A DNA stretch of 12,272 nucleotides from Bacillota bacterium (GTDB taxonomy: Bacteria > Bacillota > Thermosediminibacteria > Thermosediminibacterales > Thermosediminibacteraceae), in the NCBI GenBank assembly GCA_003242255.1, contig QGUT01000041.1, forward strand, positions 1-12,272, in the 5' to 3' direction. This document shows, one piece after another, positions 5,778 to 12,265 of this stretch (positions are counted from its first letter, which is position 1; the number at the start of each line of letters is the position of its first letter). The position numbers and the translations under genes are program-made. The notes below the pieces were generated by a model that made no database searches, was not told the origin of the DNA, and was given only the letters and a program-made list of their open reading frames with translations.

Positions 5778-8177
5778 ATGCCCGAAACTGTAAATAAAGC
5801 GACTTTAAATATAAAAGGGATGAGTTGTGCCGCCTGCGCTGCGCGCATCGAAAAAGGTCTCGCGAAAATGGCCGGAGTAAGGCAGGCAAATGTAAATCTG
5901 GCGACTGAGAAGGCCAGCATCGCATACGACCCAAAAGAGGTCACTGTGTTGGAGATTGTGCAGAAAATAAGGGATTTGGGCTACGACGTCCTGGCCGATA
6001 GGGTGGAACTGGGACTTAAAAATATGACCTGCGCTGCCTGTGCGGCCCGCATCGAAAAGGTTTTGTCTCGGACTCCCGGGGTTTTGAAGGCAACGGTGAA
6101 TTTTGCGGCCGAGACGGCGTCGGTAGAATATCTAAGCGGTGTGACCGACGTAAAAAACCTCATAAAGGTCATACAAAATATAGGGTACGACGCCTACGAA
6201 AAGACCGAAATGGACCGCGACAGGGAAAGGCAGGAAAGAGAGAGGGAAATCAGGGCCTTAAGCAGGTTGGTGGTCATTTCGGCCATCCTGACAGCTCCGC
6301 TGCTCCTCTCTATGATTTTCATGGCCCTGGGCTGGCATCCGGGCATCCTGGCCAATCCCTGGTTTCAACTGGCCCTTGCCACTCCGGTGCAGTTCGGAAT
6401 AGGCTACAGGTACTACCGCGGAGCTTATCATAACCTGAAAAACGGGACTGCCAACATGGACGTGCTGGTTGCCTTGGGCACCTCGGCGGCGTATTTTTAC
6501 AGCCTGTACAACGTGTTCACCGTCCCGATGGAAGAAATTCACCACCACCTTTACTTCGAAGGGGCGGCGGTGATCATAACCCTCATCACCCTGGGCAAAT
6601 ATTTGGAAGCCATAGCTAAAGGCAGGACATCGGAAGCCATAAGGAAGTTGATGGGATTGCAGGCTAAAACTGCCCGGGTGATAAGGGATGGCCAGGAGCT
6701 CGAGATACCCGTCGAACAGGTGGAGATCGGAGATATCGTCATAGTGAGGCCCGGCGAAAAGATACCCGTAGACGGCGTCATAGTGGAAGGTTATTCTTCG
6801 GTGGATGAGTCAATGCTCACCGGCGAGAGCGTGCCGGTGGAGAAAAAAGTAGGGGACGAAGTAGTAGGGGCTACCATCAACAAAACGGGCACCTTCAAGT
6901 TTAAAGCCACCAAAGTGGGAAAAGACACGGTGCTCGCCCAGATAGTGAAGCTGGTGGAGGAGGCCCAGGGGTCCAAGGCCCCGATTCAAAAGCTGGCCGA
7001 CCGGATATCGGGAGTGTTCGTCCCATCAGTCATCGCCGTAGCCCTTATAACTTTTGCGGTTTGGCGCATCATATACGGCGACTTCACCGAGGGCCTCATA
7101 AACGCCGTAGCGGTCCTGGTAATAGCGTGCCCTTGCGCCCTGGGGCTTGCCACGCCCACCTCCGTAATGGTGGGGACCGGCAAGGGGGCTGAATACGGCG
7201 TGCTCATAAAGGGCGGCGAACATCTGGAGAGGGCCCACAGGATAACGGCCATCGTGCTAGACAAGACCGGTACCATTACCAAGGGGAATCCGGAGGTCAC
7301 CGATATCATTGCGCTGGGGAACCTCCAAAAGGAAGAAATCTTGTGGTTTGCCGCGGTGGCGGAGAGAAATTCCGAGCATCCTCTGGGCGAGGCCATTGTA
7401 AACAGAGCTAAAGAAGAAGGCCTTGAACTTACCGATCCTGAAAGTTTCGAAGCAATACCGGGCCACGGCATACATGCAAGAATAAAGAATAGAGAAGTTT
7501 ACCTCGGCAACCGCCGGCTCATGCAGGTTATAAATGTTCCTGTGGAGAGGGCCGAAGATTTTCTGGAAAACCTTGAAAGCGAAGGCAAGACGGCGATGAT
7601 GATAGCGGTCGACGGAAATTTGGAAGGCATTGTGGCGGTGGCCGATACAGTCAAAGAAAGCTCCAGAGAGGTCATCGAAGAACTGAAGAAGATGGGCATC
7701 GAGGTGTGGATGATAACCGGCGACAACGAGCGCACGGCTAGAGCCATCGCCCGGCAGGTGGGGATAGAAAATGTATTGGCTGAAGTGCTCCCGGAGCACA
7801 AGGCAAAAGAGTTGGAAAAGCTAAAAGAGCAGGGCAAGATCACCGCTATGGTGGGAGACGGCATCAACGACGCCCCTGCTCTGGCGGCGGCCGACGTAGG
7901 CATCGCCATCGGCACCGGCACCGACGTTGCCATCGAGGCGGCAGATATAACCCTCATGAGCGGAGATCTGAAGGGGATCGTGACCGCCATCAAGCTCAGC
8001 CGGGCCACCATGAGGAACATCAAGCAGAACCTGTTCTGGGCGTTCATCTACAACACCCTCGGAATCCCCTTTGCGGCCCTCGGATATTTGAGCCCCGCCA
8101 TAGCCGGCGCTGCCATGGCGTTCAGTTCGGTTTCGGTGGTCAGCAACGCCCTGAGGCTGAGGAGATTTAAACCCTGA
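5778..8177 (+). CDS. copA: Copper-exporting P1B-type ATPase CopA
   Basis: This plasma-membrane pump exports Cu+ using ATP. The 799 residues contain two N-terminal heavy-metal domains with CxxC at 17-20 and 85-88 (both in the frame MxCAACAARIEK). A charged linker rich in Arg/Glu (144-160) leads to the membrane domain. The ion-binding CPC is at 451-453 in CPCALGLATP. LTGES (347-351) marks the actuator domain. DKTGT (495-499) carries the phosphorylated Asp495. SEHPLG (532-537) is the P1B HP motif, followed by ITGDN (646-650) and GDGINDAP (693-700). MAFSSVSVVSN (780-790) is the copper-selective last-helix motif. The start at 5778 follows GGGAGGGG (5765-5772). A longer in-frame reading from 5661 would swallow the promoter and operator, so I reject it. 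Confidence 0.97.
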   Translation: MPETVNKATLNIKGMSCAACAARIEKGLAKMAGVRQANVNLATEKASIAYDPKEVTVLEIVQKIRDLGYDVLADRVELGLKNMTCAACAARIEKVLSRTPGVLKATVNFAAETASVEYLSGVTDVKNLIKVIQNIGYDAYEKTEMDRDRERQEREREIRALSRLVVISAILTAPLLLSMIFMALGWHPGILANPWFQLALATPVQFGIGYRYYRGAYHNLKNGTANMDVLVALGTSAAYFYSLYNVFTVPMEEIHHHLYFEGAAVIITLITLGKYLEAIAKGRTSEAIRKLMGLQAKTARVIRDGQELEIPVEQVEIGDIVIVRPGEKIPVDGVIVEGYSSVDESMLTGESVPVEKKVGDEVVGATINKTGTFKFKATKVGKDTVLAQIVKLVEEAQGSKAPIQKLADRISGVFVPSVIAVALITFAVWRIIYGDFTEGLINAVAVLVIACPCALGLATPTSVMVGTGKGAEYGVLIKGGEHLERAHRITAIVLDKTGTITKGNPEVTDIIALGNLQKEEILWFAAVAERNSEHPLGEAIVNRAKEEGLELTDPESFEAIPGHGIHARIKNREVYLGNRRLMQVINVPVERAEDFLENLESEGKTAMMIAVDGNLEGIVAVADTVKESSREVIEELKKMGIEVWMITGDNERTARAIARQVGIENVLAEVLPEHKAKELEKLKEQGKITAMVGDGINDAPALAAADVGIAIGTGTDVAIEAADITLMSGDLKGIVTAIKLSRATMRNIKQNLFWAFIYNTLGIPFAALGYLSPAIAGAAMAFSSVSVVSNALRLRRFKP

Positions 8178-8199
8178 ATTTGTGAGAGGAGGCATTGAT

Positions 8200-8358
8200 A
8201 TGGCTGGATGGTTCAGCAGATTCATAAATAATCTGGCACGGGCCAGCGAAAAGGAATTCGCCGGGAAAAAGATGGATTGCTGCGAATTGCACCGGAATCA
8301 GGAGAAACGTCCTGCTGAGAATGGCGCCGAGCGTGATAGCAGGAAAAAGAATGATTAA
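8200..8358 (+). CDS. 52-residue soluble Cys-Cys micropeptide downstream of copA
   Basis: The product is small, very polar and charged: an amphipathic start MAGWFSRFINNLARA, then KKMDCCELHRNQ with adjacent cysteines 27-28 and His31, then a charged tail ending RKKND. No signal or membrane helix is visible. AGGAGG (8187-8192) lies 7 bases before the ATG, and the gene begins 22 bases after copA and before its terminator, so co-transcription is very likely. I do not recognise a named family. Short proteins with a DCC motif are a recurring companion of metal-efflux genes in Clostridia, in my recollection. A copper-chaperone or metal-buffer role is inference from the CC-x2-H arrangement and from its position. 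It has a different topology from the 31-residue Cys-Cys peptide upstream. Confidence 0.7.
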   Translation: MAGWFSRFINNLARASEKEFAGKKMDCCELHRNQEKRPAENGAERDSRKKND

Positions 8359-8383
8359 GGTAGAAGAATCATATCGGCGTATC

Positions 8384-8414
8384 AAAGAGCCCCTGGAAAA
8401 ATAGGGGCTCTTTT
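8384..8414 (+). terminator. Terminator of the copA operon
   Basis: An 11-base stem (AAAGAGCCCCT 8384-8394 with AGGGGCTCTTT 8403-8413) closes an 8-base loop. Only four T follow, but a second hairpin starts nine bases later and would back it up. Confidence 0.8.
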
Positions 8415-8422
8415 AAAAAGCC

Positions 8423-8454
8423 AAAAGCTGTGTGGTATTCCACACAGCTTTTTT
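8423..8454. terminator. Bidirectional terminator between copA and cotJ operons
   Basis: A perfect 13-base stem (8423-8435 with 8440-8452) closes a TATT loop. Six T follow on the + strand, and the - strand reads into a T-run as well. It lies 13 bases beyond the cotJC stop on the - strand, so it probably ends that operon and reinforces the copA terminator from the other side. Confidence 0.9.
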
Positions 8455-8467
8455 ATTCAAGCGACCG

Positions 8468-9043
8468 CTAATAAAAGATGTGCTTGTGCTCGTAATGCTC
8501 CTTTACCAGCATCAACGCCTCGCCGAACCGCTGGAAGTGGACCACTTCCCTTTCCCTGAGGAAGGAGAGCGTCGCGATGACTCCATCGTCGTCGGTAAGA
8601 GAAATGAGGTGTTCGTATGTGGTGCGGGCCTTCTGCTCTGCCGCCATGTTTTCGTGGAGGTCGGTTATGGGATCGCCGGTGGCCTGGATGTACGCAGCGG
8701 TCCAGGGCACCCCTGCGGCGTCATGCGGATAGAGGGCTCTGTCGTGCTGGGCGAAGTGGTCTCCGAGGCCGGCCGCCCTCAACTGCTCGGGAGTGGCATC
8801 TTCGGTAAGTTTATATATGAGCGTGCCGATGATCTCCCAGTGGGCCATTTCTTCCGTTCCGATGTCGGTCAGAAGGGCCTTGGCCTGGGGTATCGGCATC
8901 GTATAGCGCTGGGTGAGGTATCTTACTGCAGCGGAAAGCTCGCTGTCTGGGCCGCCGTACTGGGCGAAAAGGAATTTGGCCATTCCTAAGTCGCAGCGCC
9001 TGACGTTGGCGGGGTACTGCAGCTTTTTCTCGTAGAACCACAT
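8468..9043 (-). CDS. cotJC: Spore-coat manganese catalase CotJC
   Basis: This is a di-manganese catalase of the ferritin-like four-helix type; in sporulating Firmicutes CotJC is a coat-associated protein that destroys hydrogen peroxide. The 191 residues start MWFYEKKLQYP, the usual CotJC beginning. The expected metal ligands are in place: Glu35, Glu65 and His68 in GTEEMAH (62-68), Glu136 in AAEQKAR, and His169 in REREVVHFQRFGEAL (163-177). VPWTAAYIQATGDP (112-125) is strongly conserved in the family. I use the ATG at 9043, preceded by GAGGAGG. A frame extended to 9085 adds 14 residues overlapping cotJB and lacks family support. It is last in the cotJABC operon, 17 bases after cotJB. Confidence 0.95.
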   Translation of the reverse strand: MWFYEKKLQYPANVRRCDLGMAKFLFAQYGGPDSELSAAVRYLTQRYTMPIPQAKALLTDIGTEEMAHWEIIGTLIYKLTEDATPEQLRAAGLGDHFAQHDRALYPHDAAGVPWTAAYIQATGDPITDLHENMAAEQKARTTYEHLISLTDDDGVIATLSFLREREVVHFQRFGEALMLVKEHYEHKHIFY

Positions 9044-9060
9044 TTTTGCCTTTCCTCCTC

Positions 9061-9315
9061 TCAATATTGGATTTCCCAGGGCCACGGGTCGTTGATGTAG
9101 CGATAGGGGAAGGGTGATTCGGAGTCCAGAGAAAGCGGCCCGAATCTATCTTCAAAAGCTCTTCTAAGCTGTTTTAATTTGTTCACGAGCCGGGTGTGGT
9201 CTTCCCATGCCCTCCTGTCGGCAGGGTGGGTATCTAAAAACAAGGCCAGCTCATAGACGGCAAACTCCACCGCCTGGAGTTCCTTCAGCATCTCCACCAT
9301 TGTCCTATCATACAT
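9061..9315 (-). CDS. cotJB: Spore coat protein CotJB
   Basis: This is the 84-residue partner of CotJC. The family core is clear: LKELQAVEFAVYELALFLDTHPADRRA (10-36), then a helical middle and the segment FGPLSLDS (58-65), ending with an aromatic tail PFPYRYINDPWPW. CotJB-type proteins are needed for assembly of the CotJ proteins in the spore coat in Bacillus. The precise biochemical role is not known. GAGGTGA precedes the ATG at 9315 at normal spacing. It lies 26 bases after cotJA and 17 before cotJC, in one transcription unit. Confidence 0.92.
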   Translation of the reverse strand: MYDRTMVEMLKELQAVEFAVYELALFLDTHPADRRAWEDHTRLVNKLKQLRRAFEDRFGPLSLDSESPFPYRYINDPWPWEIQY

Positions 9316-9341
9316 TCCGGTTCACCTCGCAATATGGATGA

Positions 9342-9521
9342 CTACTGTTCCTGATTCCTGTGAGCGGGCCTGTACGGCCTGAACAGGTCTGGGAAAAGGG
9401 TGCCGTACATCAGGGCCGTTTTAGGGTCAAAGGTCTCGCCGTAAATCTGAAACGGCACATAGGCCTCGCCGAGTCTCATACCGCCTGGGTATCCTTTGGA
9501 CTTACCATCCGGTTTGTTCAT
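9342..9521 (-). CDS. cotJA: Spore coat associated protein CotJA
   Basis: This is a 59-residue protein with the CotJA signature: RLGEAYVPFQIYGETFDP (16-33) followed by KTALMYGTLFPDLFRPY (34-50), proline- and tyrosine-rich. It is short enough to be missed by gene finders with a length cut-off, but the family match and position are clear. The ribosome binding site AGGAGGT (9529-9535 on the complement) lies 7 bases before the ATG. It is the first gene of cotJA-cotJB-cotJC, the same order as in Bacillus, where the operon is expressed in the mother cell. The N-terminal 12 residues are basic and variable, as is usual. Confidence 0.92.
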   Translation of the reverse strand: MNKPDGKSKGYPGGMRLGEAYVPFQIYGETFDPKTALMYGTLFPDLFRPYRPAHRNQEQ

Positions 9522-9569
9522 CTATATTACCTCCTGAAGGGGTTTTTCGATTTTATGGGGGTTCGGTAT

Positions 9570-9597
9570 TATTCTATGAGAGTCGTACAGTTTCTGT
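9570..9597 (-). promoter_or_regulatory. Candidate sigma E/K-type promoter of cotJABC
   Basis: Read on the - strand, CATAGAATA (9570-9578) fits the sigma-K -10 pattern CATAnnnTA and matches the sigma-E -10 CATACAAT at seven of eight positions. An AC dinucleotide 17 bases upstream (9596-9597) fits the minimal sigma-K -35. No good sigma-A pair was found in this 80-base spacer. The sigma-E -35 match is poor. cotJ is known to be a mother-cell operon in Bacillus, which supports the call. Confidence 0.4.
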
Positions 9598-9604
9598 TAC
9601 AAAC

Positions 9605-9648
9605 AAAAAAGGTGAAAGCCGTGTCGATGCACAGCTTTCACCTTTTTT
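9605..9648. terminator. Bidirectional terminator between the 40-codon gene and cotJA
   Basis: A 15-base stem (AAAAAAGGTGAAAGC 9605-9619 with its complement 9634-9648) is extended by GTG/CAC across one mismatch. It is bounded by T-runs on both strands. It probably ends the transcript coming from the small gene or cysK on the - strand and insulates the cotJ promoter about 10 bases further on. Confidence 0.9.
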
Positions 9649-9661
9649 ATATTATTTTATA

Positions 9662-9784
9662 TTATAAGTGGTCTCCCAAAAGCAGAAGGATCAAAATCAA
9701 GAATACTATAAAAGCTCGACGATCGCGATGGTGTCCGCTACCGCCGAAGATATCGCCGAAACCGCCTCCGGTTATTTCTGTCAT
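9662..9784 (-). CDS. 40-residue C-tail-anchored membrane micropeptide
   Basis: The product has a glycine-rich soluble start (MTEITGGGFGDIFGG), a basic/histidine patch HHRDRR (18-23), and one hydrophobic helix AFIVFLILILLLLG (24-37) at the C-terminus. AAGGAGGG lies 6 bases before the ATG. The gene ends 13 bases before a strong terminator. The layout resembles the tiny Gly-rich, single-helix sporulation peptides of the YjcZ type in Bacillus (GGG followed by F-x-L-I-V-x-L-F-I-L-L), and the neighbouring cotJ operon makes a sporulation role attractive. That is inference, and the order of features differs from YjcZ. It may be expressed with cysK (gap 65 bases) or from its own promoter in that gap. 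Confidence 0.65.
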   Translation of the reverse strand: MTEITGGGFGDIFGGSGHHRDRRAFIVFLILILLLLGDHL

Positions 9785-9794
9785 CAGAATCCCT

Positions 9795-9833
9795 CCTTGC
9801 CCTGATTTACAGTACCATTATATGTGGGCAAGG
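9795..9833 (-). promoter_or_regulatory. Inverted repeat with internal TATAAT before the micropeptide
   Basis: CCTTGCCC and GGGCAAGG (9795-9802 and 9826-9833) form a perfect 8-base inverted repeat around 23 bases. The downstream arm overlaps the start of the micropeptide's ribosome binding site (AAGGAGGG). The loop contains TATAAT on the - strand (9817-9822), within CATATAAT, which matches the sigma-E -10 at seven of eight positions. No convincing -35 was found. A transcript from cysK would carry both arms; one starting at the internal -10 would carry only the second. Confidence 0.35.
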
Positions 9834-9849
9834 CTGGCCGGGTTCCAAA

Positions 9850-10788
9850 TTACTCGGCGGGGAAAAGCCCTTCGACGCTCAGATAACGCTCTCCCGTGTC
9901 GGGGAGAACCGTCACAACCAGGTTGCCGGGTTTTAAACTGCTGGCCACCTTCCGGGCTGCGAAAGTTGCAGCTCCGGCCGAAATTCCGGCCAGAATTCCT
10001 TCCTTTGTCGAAAGTTCCCGGGTGGTTTCGAAGGCTTCTTCGTTGGTAACGGTTATGATTTCATCTACCAGCTCAAGGTTCAGGACTTTCGGCACGAATC
10101 CGGCGCCTATTCCCTGGATTTTGTGTAATCCGGGTTTTCCGCCGGACAGCACCGGTGACGATGCGGGTTCTACCGCCACGACCTTGAGATTGGGGATTTC
10201 CCTTTTTAGCACCCGGGCCACACCGGTTATGGTGCCTCCGGTGCCTACCCCCGCGACGAAGGCGTTAAGTTTCCCTCCGGTTTGCTCCAGTATTTCCAGT
10301 GCCGTGGTTTTTTCGTGGATCTCGGGGTTGGCCGGGTTCTCGAATTGCTGGGGCATGAAGGAGTCCTCGATTTCTCTTGTCAGTTCCAGGGCCTTTTCCA
10401 CCGCTCCCCTCATGCCCAATTCGGGAGGAGTAAGGACAAATTCGGCACCGTAGGCTTTCAGAAGCCTGCGCCGCTCTACGCTCATGGAGGCCGGCATTAC
10501 CAGTATCAACCTGTAGCCTTTTACGGCGCACACCATGGCAAGGCCTATGCCCGTATTGCCGCTGGTGGGTTCCACTATGGTAGAGCCGGGTTTCAGGATG
10601 CCCCTTCTTTCGGCATCCAAGATCATGCTGTAAGCGATCCTATCCTTTACGCTCCCGCCGGGATTGAAGGATTCCAGTTTGGCTGCGATGGTGGCACCGC
10701 CTTCGGGCGATAATTTCGAAAGCCTCACCATGGGTGTCCTTCCGATGAGATCGAGAACGGAATCAAATATGCGGTTTTCTCTTTCCAT
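9850..10788 (-). CDS. cysK: Cysteine synthase A (O-acetylserine sulfhydrylase)
   Basis: This PLP enzyme makes cysteine from O-acetylserine and sulfide in the cytoplasm. The 312 residues show the full family set. Lys48 in NPGGSVKDR forms the internal aldimine. PTSGNTGIGLA (74-84) is the substrate/asparagine loop, GTGGTITG (182-189) the phosphate-binding loop, and GISAGA (268-273) carries the serine that contacts the PLP ring nitrogen. LPDTGERYLS (295-304) is the usual C-terminal motif. Length is standard for CysK. GGGTGAG precedes the ATG at 10788. It is the second gene of a unit led by a tandem ThiF/MoeB protein 30 bases upstream. That pairing leaves open that its sulfur donor in vivo is a protein thiocarboxylate rather than free sulfide (inference). 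Confidence 0.95.
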   Translation of the reverse strand: MERENRIFDSVLDLIGRTPMVRLSKLSPEGGATIAAKLESFNPGGSVKDRIAYSMILDAERRGILKPGSTIVEPTSGNTGIGLAMVCAVKGYRLILVMPASMSVERRRLLKAYGAEFVLTPPELGMRGAVEKALELTREIEDSFMPQQFENPANPEIHEKTTALEILEQTGGKLNAFVAGVGTGGTITGVARVLKREIPNLKVVAVEPASSPVLSGGKPGLHKIQGIGAGFVPKVLNLELVDEIITVTNEEAFETTRELSTKEGILAGISAGAATFAARKVASSLKPGNLVVTVLPDTGERYLSVEGLFPAE

Positions 10789-10818
10789 AAACTCTCACCC
10801 TTTCTAAATTAGATTTTA

Positions 10819-12183
10819 TCAATTGTTTTCGCAGACAAAATCGTAATTTCCGCTGAGGTCTTTTATTGCGGGATTTTTGCCGCAGATTGGGCATCTTTCA
10901 TTCTTCGAAAGAGCGGGGGTTATGATTTTTGCTTCCAGGGCGTCGAAGATCAATAGCCGCCCGGACAAAAGCTTTCCGGACCCCGCAAAAATTTTTACGG
11001 TTTCCGCTGCTTCCAAGGTTCCCATGACCCCAGGCGCGGGGCCCAACACCCCCGCTTCAGTGCAGGAAGGAACAGCGCCGGCCTGGGGCATTTTCGGGAA
11101 TGCGCAGCGGTAACACGGACCTTCGCCGGGCAGTATGGTCATGGCGATTCCTTCGAATCTCAGGACGGCAGCTTCAGCCAGAGGCTTTCCCGCCAGGACG
11201 CAGGCGTCGTTTAGAAGGTAGCGGGTGGGCAGGTTGTCGACGCCGTCGATCACTATGTCGTAATCCTTTATTATGTCCAGCGCATTTTTATTGTTGAACT
11301 GCACGTAATACTTTTCAATTTCTATGTCGGGACTTATTTTTTTCAAAAACATTTCGGCGGATTCGACTTTGGGCATCCCGGTGCGGGAAGTGGAATGAAG
11401 AATTTGCCTGTTGAGGTTGCTGATCTCCACGATGTCGCTGTCCACGAGGCCTATATTTTTTACCCCGGCCTGGGCCAGAGCAAAGGCCGCCGGCGAGCCG
11501 AGGCCGCCGCTGCCCACTATGAGGACTTTCAAATCGGAAAAGTCCATGCCTTTGAGGGGGTCTTCCGGCAACGTTTCTCCATTGGCGCGTTTAAATTCCA
11601 TGTCGAGCAAATTGTAATGAAGGGGGTCTTCCAACGTCTTCCCCAGGTTAAGACAAATTTTTATCGCTTCTATGGCTGCCAGGGTCCCCGCGAAGAAACG
11701 GGACATGACGAGACCTGCCGAACATTCGCGAGGCTCCTTCGCTTTTCCGAATAGTGAAAGCCCGTCGTTTGAGCCATCCATATTTGTCGTCAGAAACCCG
11801 CCCCACGGGCCGACGAGGCTAAATATTTTTGGAACTCCCTTTAAATTTTTTGATTCCTCGTAGTCAGCTGCAAATACTGCGAAATTCACGTTTTCCGTAT
11901 TTCTTAGAACCGGGATGTCGCCTTCTAGCTCCAATTTCAGGTCCGGATTTAGGTCAAGGAGGCTGGCTTTCAGTTCGGAAAAACCTTCTTTTTCCTTCAG
12001 GATCACCTGCAGGTGCCCTATGCCCGATGCTGTCAAATAGAAGAGCAGGGGAAGGACGTCTTCGGCGGAATCGGCCACAACCAAGCCTTTCGACTCTAGC
12101 AGCTTCTTCTGACCGGCGCCGCTGATTTCAGGCATGATGATGTGTCTCATGTACCTTTTTATCTGCTCTTTTGGAAGGATCAC
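10819..12183 (-). CDS. Tandem ThiF/MoeB (E1-like) protein, degenerate half plus active half
   Basis: This 454-residue protein is about twice a MoeB core. The C-terminal half (about 215-436) is a complete E1-like adenylyltransferase: GSGGLGS (224-230) ATP loop, Asp248, NLNRQ (256-260), Lys272, DGVDN (313-317), zinc cysteines CYRC (357-360) and CPIC (431-434), and Cys374 in SCTEAGVLG. The N-terminal half (1-200) begins RYMRHIIMPEISGAGQKKLL, the usual MoeB/ThiF start, but the glycine ATP loop is replaced (VVADSAEDVL, 35-44) and zinc cysteines are absent. Residues 154-200 still align with 374-420 of the second half. MoeB and ThiF act as homodimers that adenylate the C-terminal glycine of MoaD/ThiS-like carriers. 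No carrier or rhodanese is in this window. The start is GTG, with only a weak ribosome binding site. The target is unknown; cysK follows. Confidence 0.88.
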   Translation of the reverse strand: MILPKEQIKRYMRHIIMPEISGAGQKKLLESKGLVVADSAEDVLPLLFYLTASGIGHLQVILKEKEGFSELKASLLDLNPDLKLELEGDIPVLRNTENVNFAVFAADYEESKNLKGVPKIFSLVGPWGGFLTTNMDGSNDGLSLFGKAKEPRECSAGLVMSRFFAGTLAAIEAIKICLNLGKTLEDPLHYNLLDMEFKRANGETLPEDPLKGMDFSDLKVLIVGSGGLGSPAAFALAQAGVKNIGLVDSDIVEISNLNRQILHSTSRTGMPKVESAEMFLKKISPDIEIEKYYVQFNNKNALDIIKDYDIVIDGVDNLPTRYLLNDACVLAGKPLAEAAVLRFEGIAMTILPGEGPCYRCAFPKMPQAGAVPSCTEAGVLGPAPGVMGTLEAAETVKIFAGSGKLLSGRLLIFDALEAKIITPALSKNERCPICGKNPAIKDLSGNYDFVCENN

Positions 12184-12215
12184 TGCACTACACCACCGTT
12201 TAATTCCGGGTAAAC

Positions 12216-12229
12216 TGATAAACTTATCA
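12216..12229 (-). promoter_or_regulatory. Dyad at the predicted transcription start (possible operator)
   Basis: TGATAA and TTATCA form a perfect 6-base inverted repeat around two bases. It lies at about +1 to +15 of the promoter below, a classical repressor site. I cannot match it to a named regulator; it is not an evident CymR, Rex or CsoR site. Confidence 0.4.
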
Positions 12230-12236
12230 TACTTTA

Positions 12237-12265
12237 ATTATATAGTCTGCCCTTCCGGTTGTCAA
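12237..12265 (-). promoter_or_regulatory. Consensus sigma-A promoter of the E1-like/cysK operon
   Basis: On the - strand both hexamers are perfect: TTGACA (12260-12265) and TATAAT (12237-12242), with a spacer of 17 bases. The predicted start near 12230 leaves a leader of about 47 bases, too short for a T-box or S-box, so control is more likely through the dyad at the start site. Confidence 0.92.

Noticed and set aside
8432..8989. Long + strand reading frame of 185 codons
   Set aside because: It lies opposite cotJC, has no family resemblance or ribosome binding site, and starts inside a terminator. It is a shadow of the - strand gene.
9044..9085. N-terminal extension of CotJC by 14 residues
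   Set aside because: It overlaps the end of cotJB and the ribosome binding site; the family starts at MWFYEKK.
9360..10049. Long + strand reading frame of 229 codons
   Set aside because: It runs antisense through cotJA, a terminator, the 40-codon gene and the end of cysK; the composition is low-complexity and non-protein-like.
12184..12236. T-box or S-box leader upstream of the sulfur operon
   Set aside because: The leader is only about 47 bases and has no specifier/antiterminator or SAM-aptamer elements.
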